This document shows positions 52,705-64,000 of a stretch of 64,000 nt of DNA, piece by piece. The translations under genes were made by a program, and so were the position numbers. The DNA lies in contig NZ_VEBK01000010.1 in the NCBI RefSeq assembly GCF_007676755.1, positions 1 through 64,000 on the forward strand, given 5' to 3'. The DNA is from Bacillus sp. FJAT-22090. Its GTDB lineage: Bacteria > Bacillota > Bacilli > Bacillales_A > Planococcaceae. The notes under the pieces were generated by a model, which made no database searches, was not told where the DNA came from, and was given only the letters and a program-made list of their open reading frames with translations. The number at the start of each line of letters is the position of its first letter. The stretch's first letter is position 1.

Positions 52705-53650
52705 AAAATCAACCAGTAAATGGCTGTACGAGACCAGTTTACCTTCGAGAGCAACCAATTCGTTCCCGAGAGCGACCAGTTTAGCTAGGGGAGCAACCTG
52801 TTTCCTATTGAGAGCAACCAAATCTCCTTCCCAGCTTCAAATCGACAAAATTCGCTACTATAATCCAAAAATCAACCAGTAAATGGCTGTACGAGACCAG
52901 TTTACCTTCGAGAGCAACCTGTTTCCTATTGAGAGCAACCAAATTTCCTTCCCAGCATCAAATCAGCTAAATTCGCTACTATAATCCAAAAATCAACCAG
53001 TAAATGGCTGTACGAGACCAATTTACCTTCGAGAGCGACCAATTCGTTCCCGAAAGCAACCAGTTCTCCAGGGAGAGCGACCAGTTTAGGCACGAGAGCA
53101 ACCAAGTTTCCTTCCCAGCTTCAAATCAGCTAAATTCGCTGCTATAATCCAAAAATCAACCAGTAAATGGCTGTACGAGACCAATTCACCTTCGAGAGCT
53201 ACCAATTCGTTTCCGAAAGCAACCAGTTTTCCGGCGAGAGCGACCAGTTTAGCGATGAGAGCAACCAAATAGTTCCCGAAAGCAACCAGTTCTCCTTCCT
53301 AGCTTCAAATCAGCAAAATTCGCTATAACCCAAAAATCAACCAGTAAATGGCTGAACGAGACCAGTTTACCTTTGAGAGCGACCAATTCGTTCCCGAAAG
53401 CGACCAGTTCGCCGGGGAGAGCGACCAGTTTAGCTAGGAGAGCAACCTGTTTCCTATTGAGAGCAACCAAATCTCCTTCCCAGCTTCAAATCGGCAAAAA
53501 TTCGCTACTATAACCCAAAAATCAACCAGTAAATGGCTGAACGAGATCAGTTTACCTTCGAGAGCGACCAATTCGTTTCCGAAAGCAACCAGTTCTCCAG
53601 GGAGAGCGACCAGTTTAGGCATGAGAGCAACCAAATCTGCCATAATCGCA
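52705..53650 (+). repeat. Repeat array 6 (family B, 21-bp units in 163-bp blocks)
   Basis: Core GAGAGCRACCAR with spacers such as ttcgttccc, tttagctag, tttcctatt, atctccttc. The block anchor ATCAACCAGTAAATGGCTG starts at 52708, 52871, 52992, 53155, 53336 and 53521: spacings 163, 121, 163, 181, 185. These equal 163, 163-42, 163, 163+21-3 and 163+21+1; the small offsets come from a missing ctataa-type triplet and one extra A in the linker. Lies between the convergent NERD gene and murA. Confidence 0.93.
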
Positions 53651-53661
53651 ACTAACGTAAA

Positions 53662-53698
53662 AAAGCACTGTGCATGATGAATACATGCACAGTGCTTT
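53662..53698 (-). terminator. Terminator of murA
   Basis: A perfect 15-bp stem AAAGCACTGTGCATG / CATGCACAGTGCTTT with a 7-base loop; on the minus strand a T-run follows. Confidence 0.9.
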
Positions 53699-53708
53699 AC
53701 ATATAGTA

Positions 53709-55004
53709 TTATACGAATTGCATTGCTTTTTCGGAGCTCTCTGTTCCGATGCGTTCGATGTCTGCACCTAGGGCAGCAAGCTTCTTGTCGAAGTCCACGT
53801 AACCGCGATCTAGGTGATATAGTTCGGTAACTCGAGTTATGCCTTCAGCGACTAGACCAGCAATGATTAATGCGGCTGCAGCACGTAGGTCAGTTGCTCC
53901 CACTTCAGCGCCTTGTAGCTTGGATGGCGATTCCATGATTACGGAACGTCCTTCGATTTTCATATTACCATTCATGCGGCGGAATTCTTCGACATGCATG
54001 AAACGATTTTCAAAAACGGTTTCAGTAATGATTCCTGTGCCATGGGCAGTCATCATTAAGGCCATCATTTGTGACTGCATATCTGTTGGAAAACCAGGGT
54101 GCGGCATTGTTTTAATATCAACAGATTTCAAATCACCTGTCGATTTAATGCGCAGACCGTTTCCTTCTTCAGTAATTTCAACGCCCATTTCTTGCAATTT
54201 AGAAATTAAGGCAGTCATATGTTCAGGTACAGCGTTTTCGATAACTACATCACCTTTTGTAATAGCTGCAGCTACCATGAAAGTACCGGCTTCAATACGG
54301 TCAGGGATAATATGATGTTCAGTACCATAAAGTTCTGTTACCCCTTCGATACGAATCGTGTCTGTACCAGCACCTCGAACATTTCCTCCCATTTCATTTA
54401 TAAAGTTAGCTAAATCGACAATTTCTGGTTCTTTAGCAGCATTTTCAATAACTGTAGTACCTTCTGCAAGAGCTGCGGCTGTCATAATGTTTTCGGTAGC
54501 TCCAACGCTCGGTACGTCTAAGTAAATTTTTGCACCTTGCAAGCGACCAACAGTTTTTGCTTCCACAAAACCGTGGCCGAAGGAAATTTCTGCGCCCATA
54601 GCTTCAAAACCTTTTAAATGCTGGTCAATCGGACGTGAGCCTATTGCACAGCCACCAGGCAATGCAACACGGGCAAATCCATTGCGTGCCAAAATTGGAC
54701 CCATAACAAGTATAGAAGCACGCATTTTGCGTACATACTCAAATTGAGCCTCGCTTGAAAGTCTTTTTTGTGAATCAATGATTACTTCGTTTTTTTCGGG
54801 GCAATATACTACTTCTGTATTTAGGCTTTTCAACACTTCGTTTATCGTTAAAACATCCGCAAGTGTTGGCACATCTTTAATAACGTTTTTTCCTTTAGTT
54901 GCAAGTAACGCTGCTGCAAGCACGGGTAGGACTGCATTTTTAGCGCCTTCTACTCGAACTTTCCCTTTTAACGTTTGGCCACCTTTAACCACGATTTTAT
55001 CCAC
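53709..55004 (-). CDS. murA: UDP-N-acetylglucosamine 1-carboxyvinyltransferase
   Basis: About 431 residues. First committed step of peptidoglycan synthesis: transfers enolpyruvate from PEP to UDP-GlcNAc. [24 protein letters not shown] is the N-terminal block, and the catalytic Cys is in [21 protein letters not shown]. The start is GTG at 55004, with GGAGGG seven bases upstream; the frame to 55031 is not used. Synteny (spoIID-murA-ywzB-atp) points to the MurAA paralogue. Confidence 0.96.
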   Translation of the reverse strand: MDKIVVKGGQTLKGKVRVEGAKNAVLPVLAAALLATKGKNVIKDVPTLADVLTINEVLKSLNTEVVYCPEKNEVIIDSQKRLSSEAQFEYVRKMRASILVMGPILARNGFARVALPGGCAIGSRPIDQHLKGFEAMGAEISFGHGFVEAKTVGRLQGAKIYLDVPSVGATENIMTAAALAEGTTVIENAAKEPEIVDLANFINEMGGNVRGAGTDTIRIEGVTELYGTEHHIIPDRIEAGTFMVAAAITKGDVVIENAVPEHMTALISKLQEMGVEITEEGNGLRIKSTGDLKSVDIKTMPHPGFPTDMQSQMMALMMTAHGTGIITETVFENRFMHVEEFRRMNGNMKIEGRSVIMESPSKLQGAEVGATDLRAAAALIIAGLVAEGITRVTELYHLDRGYVDFDKKLAALGADIERIGTESSEKAMQFV

Positions 55005-55329
55005 TTCGTTCCCTCCGCGTTCATTATCCATTTGCTTTATATAAAAGAAATATGTATGATGTCATATTTAGGTATTCAAAACAATATTCATCATACAACG
55101 TAATTCGACTATATACAAGCATCAAAAACACTATTTTCACAAAGTCTAATTCAGTATATTTTCTTGTTCTATTATACGTAATACCCAGTCTTTTCGTGTA
55201 GATAATTTTAAAGTACCCCATGTACTTTCACATAAACCTTTTCGACAATATATTTCCCAGGAAATATGGGGAGATTCTACATGCTCATACAAACTTGTCC
55301 ATTATTTGCATGAGCATATAGGATCTCAT
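55005..55329. other. Intergenic region upstream of murA
   Basis: 325 bases without a gene. It holds ATTTCCCAGGAAAT (55252-55265), the twin of the site at 35399, and an inverted repeat TGCTCATACAAA / TTTGCATGAGCA (about 55280-55315, one mismatch) just after ywzB that lacks a T-run. The murA promoter must lie here; I see no strong match to a sigma-A site. Confidence 0.5.
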
Positions 55330-55566
55330 TTAATTAAATAGATATTGCAGTTGATCAGACCATGCAGTTAAATTCAAGAAAAAGTTTGCTACGGAAGAAC
55401 CAATCATTATACTTGCCAAAATATAAAAAAGCTGTGCTTTAAACACATGATTCTTTTTAATTATTCTGTCCAGCATAAGTGCCTGTAATGCATAAAAGGA
55501 AATTCCGATAAAAAAAACATTTGCTAAAATCGCAAGTACTGCTTGCTGGCTATTTAATAAACCCAT
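55330..55566 (-). CDS. ywzB: YwzB family membrane protein (DUF1146)
   Basis: About 78 residues from ATG at 55566 with GGAGGG upstream. Two membrane segments (about 8-30 and 44-64) and the family pattern ALQALMLDRIIKK. Conserved between atpC and murA across Bacillales; function unknown. A strong terminator separates it from the atp operon. Confidence 0.88.
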   Translation of the reverse strand: MGLLNSQQAVLAILANVFFIGISFYALQALMLDRIIKKNHVFKAQLFYILASIMIGSSVANFFLNLTAWSDQLQYLFN

Positions 55567-55600
55567 TTCGTTTCCCTCCATTTTCATCAGTTAAAGAAAA

Positions 55601-55626
55601 AACGGGCAGAACTAATTCTGCCCGTT
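55601..55626 (-). terminator. Terminator of the atp operon
   Basis: A perfect 11-bp stem AACGGGCAGAA / TTCTGCCCGTT with a 4-base loop; on the minus strand TTTTTTCTTT follows. It lies just upstream of ywzB. Confidence 0.9.
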
Positions 55627-55729
55627 CCATAACCTTTAAAAATCAAATTCGCCTTGGCGGATTTTGCATTATGCAAGCACTATACAAAATTTGTGACATC
55701 CACCCGAGGCCTTAATCTGCTAAATAAGA

Positions 55730-56155
<426 letters not shown>

Positions 56156-56158
56156 TTA

Positions 56159-57604
<1,446 letters not shown>

Positions 57605-57609
57605 CTAGA

Positions 57610-58485
<876 letters not shown>

Positions 58486-58515
58486 TTATCGTTTTTTTTC
58501 ACTTAGACTTTAGAA

Positions 58516-60036
<1,521 letters not shown>

Positions 60037-60051
60037 TCAAAATTCATAATA

Positions 60052-60588
60052 TTAACCGATCAAATTACGTTTTAAACGATCTAGCTTAGTGCTAAGACTG
60101 CTATCGTAAATGCGGTTTCCGATTTGAACACGCATTCCACCAATAATTGATGGATCTACAATGTTTTGAATACGTAAAGATTGTTTGCCTACATTTTTCG
60201 CGAATTCAGTAGAGACGTTTGCACGCTCTTGTTCTGTTAATTCACGAGTAGTATATACTTTCGCGTCCGCTATACCTTGTGCTTCGTTCGAAAGTGCCAT
60301 AAATTCAGAAATGATGTTGGAAACTTCATCTAATCTTTTTTTATCGATGAGTACTAAAAGCGTATTAACGACGATTGGATTAGCGTTTGTGAAAATTTCA
60401 CGAATCAATTCTTTTTTCTTTGCTAATGAAAGCTTTGGTGAAGTAAATAATGTTTTTACGTCTTTGTTGCCATTCCAGACAACTTTAAGCTCACGTAAAT
60501 CGTTTTCTACTGATTGAAGTTCGTTTTTTTGCTGTGCTAGTTCGAATAAAGCGATTGCGTATCTTTTTGCTGCAGTTGAGTTACTCAA
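60052..60588 (-). CDS. atpH: ATP synthase delta subunit
   Basis: 178 residues: [25 protein letters not shown] at the N-terminus and the family signature [29 protein letters not shown] at the end. Links F1 to the b-subunit stator. Overlaps atpF by four bases. Confidence 0.96.
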   Translation of the reverse strand: MSNSTAAKRYAIALFELAQQKNELQSVENDLRELKVVWNGNKDVKTLFTSPKLSLAKKKELIREIFTNANPIVVNTLLVLIDKKRLDEVSNIISEFMALSNEAQGIADAKVYTTRELTEQERANVSTEFAKNVGKQSLRIQNIVDPSIIGGMRVQIGNRIYDSSLSTKLDRLKRNLIG

Positions 60589-61109
60589 TTAACTTCGCCT
60601 GCCTTCGCAATCGTTGCCTCGATTAGCGCACGATTATCTTCTTCCGAAACTTCTTTTTCAAGAACTTTCGACGCTGCAAGTACTGAAAGTGAAACTACTT
60701 CTTCTCGTACTGCTGCAATCGCTCTTTCTTTTTCTGTATCGATTTCGCGGATAGCAGATTCTTTCAAACGCGCAGCTTCCGTGCGTGCAGTCGTGATAAT
60801 TTCTTCACGAGATACTTCGCCTTGTTTCTTCGCATTTTCTACAATCGCTAATGCTTCCGTACGTGCTTCTTTAAGTAAGTCACGTTGTTCTTCAAGTAAA
60901 CGCTGTGATTCCTGACGGCTGTTTTCAGCTGCTTCGATTTCACTCGCGATCAACTCTTCACGTTGAGTCATAATCCCCATAAGTGGACCCCATGCTACTT
61001 TCTTCAAAAGAACCATAAGTAGTATGAAGAAGAATAATGTAGCGATAATATCCCAAATGTTTAATCCATCATGGCCACTAGCACCAAGGATAAGGTAATC
61101 AAAAGACAC
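60585..61109 (-). CDS. atpF: ATP synthase b subunit
   Basis: 174 residues, stator stalk: one membrane segment (about 18-36) followed by a long charged coiled coil. The start is GTG at 61109 with AAAGGAGTG upstream. No b' paralogue is present. Confidence 0.96.
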   Translation of the reverse strand: MSFDYLILGASGHDGLNIWDIIATLFFFILLMVLLKKVAWGPLMGIMTQREELIASEIEAAENSRQESQRLLEEQRDLLKEARTEALAIVENAKKQGEVSREEIITTARTEAARLKESAIREIDTEKERAIAAVREEVVSLSVLAASKVLEKEVSEEDNRALIEATIAKAGEVN

Positions 61110-61237
61110 GATTGTTTCACTCCTTTCAAACGCTATTAAGAGATATTGCTTCTATAATGTAAATATCATTCATTGTTTTCTAATTCATAAAGAGAATGGC
61201 GGATAAGTTTCCGCCATTATAGACTTGTCTATGTTTA

Positions 61238-61498
<261 letters not shown>

Positions 61499-61529
61499 TT
61501 ATTTCTGTTTATGGATCTAAACAGTTATA

Positions 61530-62258
<729 letters not shown>

Positions 62259-62266
62259 TCACGTAC

Positions 62267-62641
62267 TCATTTCTGATTTTTTGCATGAAACATAATACGT
62301 TCTACAACAAGTAGAACATAGGGAATCATTAAACCGATAACTGTGCTGATAAGATGAATATACTTTGGAAGGGCAAGTGCAATAGCAACGGCTGCAATAC
62401 CAGATGCAAATCGGAATGCTGTACCTAAACCTGCTCGTCCTTTTTCACCAGACAACACTCGATCAAATTTCTCCATTCTACGCGTTAAAATCCAGAAATT
62501 ATACAGACCAAATAAAGAACCTAGTGCTAAGCCTGCGAAAATTGTCGAATAGGGGGTGAATCCCCAACCCAGCGCATATACTGCGAGCAAAAAAAATATG
62601 TATTTCTTCTGCTTCGTAAAAATACGTTGCATTTCTAGCAT
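62267..62641 (-). CDS. atpI: ATP synthase subunit I
   Basis: 124 residues, four predicted membrane segments. AtpI family members help assemble the c-ring. AGGAG lies 11 bases before ATG at 62641; a second ATG three codons on is possible. Between the AtpZ-like gene and atpB. Confidence 0.88.
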   Translation of the reverse strand: MLEMQRIFTKQKKYIFFLLAVYALGWGFTPYSTIFAGLALGSLFGLYNFWILTRRMEKFDRVLSGEKGRAGLGTAFRFASGIAAVAIALALPKYIHLISTVIGLMIPYVLLVVERIMFHAKNQK

Positions 62642-62647
62642 TGTTCT

Positions 62648-62866
62648 TTAGTCTCCTGAATCATATTTTCGAATGGTAGCAATAAGCGCTATTACACCGA
62701 CCAATAGACCGAGTAGTAGACATATTACTAAAAAAACTGGAGTGGTTCCATAGGTTTTATCTATCCACATTCCTGTGAATATACCTATTAAAATAGAACC
62801 TACAAGCTGTGAGAGAATCGCTGAATAGAATGCAATCCCTTGTAACGGACGTCTTGACTGACGCAT
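62648..62866 (-). CDS. atpZ: AtpZ-like small membrane protein
   Basis: 72 residues with two membrane segments (10-32 and 42-63) and the family block YSAILSQLVGSILIGIFTGMWIDKTYGTTPVFLVICLLLGLLVG. Conserved at the head of atp operons and thought to aid magnesium handling or assembly. First gene of the atp operon, 107 bp after the promoter. Confidence 0.88.
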   Translation of the reverse strand: MRQSRRPLQGIAFYSAILSQLVGSILIGIFTGMWIDKTYGTTPVFLVICLLLGLLVGVIALIATIRKYDSGD

Positions 62867-62972
62867 AAAAGAATCCTCATGTTTTCCTTATTAAGTAAAA
62901 ACTGCGAATCTAGTAGAAAGTTGATGTAACAAGTGTTGTGAGTATGAAAACCCTATCATTACATCCTTTGTA

Positions 62973-63001
62973 AGCATACAATAGGGCCAAAATGATGTCA
63001 A
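62973..63001 (-). promoter_or_regulatory. Sigma-A promoter of the atp operon
   Basis: On the minus strand a perfect TTGACA, 17-nt spacer and TATGCT. A hexamer repeat CCCTAT / ATAGGG flanks the -10. The remaining sequence to upp (about 63002-63145) is AT-rich; it holds a TGCTCAAAG / CTTTGAGCA inverted repeat that may end upp transcription. Confidence 0.75.
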
Positions 63002-63145
63002 TTGGAAACAGTGAAATTCTTCACAAATACATTCAATTTGACATCTTATCGACAAATTTATAGAAATGCTCAAAGTATTCGCAAATTTATCATTATTTTT
63101 CTACGATTCCTTTGAGCAAATCCTCAGTTGAATATACTTAATAAA

Positions 63146-63796
<651 letters not shown>

Positions 63797-63822
63797 TTAT
63801 TTGCAATTCTATTAATTATAAC

Positions 63823-63860
63823 AAAAAACGCAGGGTGGATACTAGCAATCCTGCGTTTTT
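63823..63860 (-). terminator. Terminator of the EAL-domain gene
   Basis: A perfect 11-bp stem AAAAACGCAGG / CCTGCGTTTTT; the stop codon of the EAL gene lies in the loop region. T-rich sequence on both sides. Confidence 0.85.
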
Positions 63861-64000
63861 AATATTGCGTCTATTTGTTCTATCGCCATGGGTTTGTAAA
63901 AATAAAATCCTTGACCAATTGGACATTGAAGTTCTTTTAGCACTTCCAATTGCTCTTCTGTTTCTATTCCTTCAGCTACAACGATCAATCCCATATTCTT
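63842..64000 (-). CDS. EAL-domain protein, C-terminal end only (cut by window edge)
   Basis: The last 52 residues of a gene that continues beyond the right edge. The read-through KNMGLIVVAEGIETEEQL, then GQGFYFYKPM, is the C-terminal signature of EAL domains (c-di-GMP phosphodiesterases): VAEGIET and QGFYFYKP. Catalytic residues lie outside the window, so activity cannot be judged. A c-di-GMP hydrolase near a PelD-type receptor in the same chromosome segment is notable. Confidence 0.85.
   Translation of the reverse strand, partial: KNMGLIVVAEGIETEEQLEVLKELQCPIGQGFYFYKPMAIEQIDAILKTQDC

Noticed and set aside
53086-53643. Frames with LVALEGELVSFSHLL repeats in array 6
   Set aside because: Translations of the family-B unit on the minus strand; no gene signals.
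37210-53650. Arrays looked at as possible CRISPR loci
   Set aside because: Repeats are 12 bp with 9-nt spacers that recur; CRISPR repeats are longer with unique 30-40-nt spacers, and no cas genes are near.
55280-55320. Terminator for ywzB
   Set aside because: The TGCTCATACAAA / TTTGCATGAGCA hairpin has no following T-run; noted only as an inverted repeat.

Overview
The window looks like chromosome from a low-GC, endospore-forming, flagellated Bacillales bacterium, most likely a Planococcaceae/Bacillaceae relative (Psychrobacillus, Lysinibacillus or Sporosarcina type). The evidence is the synteny in the right half, which follows Bacillus subtilis closely: ywqB-ywqA, ssb, ywpF, fabZ, flhP-flhO, mbl, spoIIID, spoIIQ, spoIID, murA, ywzB, the atp operon and upp. 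I see no tRNA or rRNA gene, insertion sequence, prophage or CRISPR array.

Layout, left to right: a repeat array (1-0.63 kb); a polar amino-acid ABC transporter with a divergent XRE-cupin regulator (0.66-3.7); an SRPBCC protein; the arginine operon argCJBD (4.5-8.6); sigI-rsgI and a secreted Glu/Lys-rich protein (8.8-11.2); acetoacetate decarboxylase plus a PanE-like reductase with a divergent LysR regulator (11.4-14.3); a DMT exporter with panF and yhdT (14.3-16.9); a second array (17.0-17.8); an eight-gene Pel-type exopolysaccharide operon (17.8-30.0); a third array (30.2-30.8); an S41 protease / membrane protein / HlyD-like adaptor operon (30.9-34.2); a divergent flagellin and a 34-codon small ORF (34.3-35.5); hypotheticals and an XRE regulator; a fourth array (37.2-37.95); ywqB-ywqA, ssb and ywpF; a lipoprotein; mbl-flhO-flhP-epuA-fabZ (44.1-47.6); a fifth array (47.8-49.3); spoIIID, spoIIQ and spoIID; a NERD protein; a sixth array (52.7-53.65); murA, ywzB, the nine-gene atp operon, upp, and the end of an EAL-domain gene at the right edge.

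Two things stand out. First, six intergenic arrays share one architecture: a 12-bp core plus a 9-nt spacer, giving a 21-bp period (two B-DNA turns). There are two sequence families: TTTGGGGAACTC in arrays 1-3, and GAGMGCRACCAR (reverse complement of TTGGTTGCTCTC) in arrays 4-6. Arrays 4-6 are organised into higher-order repeats of 154, 143 and 163 bp whose length variants differ by 21 or 42 bp. They fill gaps between ordinary housekeeping genes, follow the transcription direction of their neighbours where this can be judged, and are open in several reading frames, so they produce spurious heptapeptide ORFs.

Second, the Pel-type operon contains two apparent gene fusions: a GalE-type epimerase joined to a PelD-type c-di-GMP receptor with an RxxD motif, and a PelG-type flippase joined to a CotH-kinase lipoprotein that keeps an internal lipobox. 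VTC-domain and DUF4956 genes follow. The operon should make and export a cationic amino-sugar polymer under c-di-GMP control, with an added, functionally unknown phosphotransfer/polymerase module.
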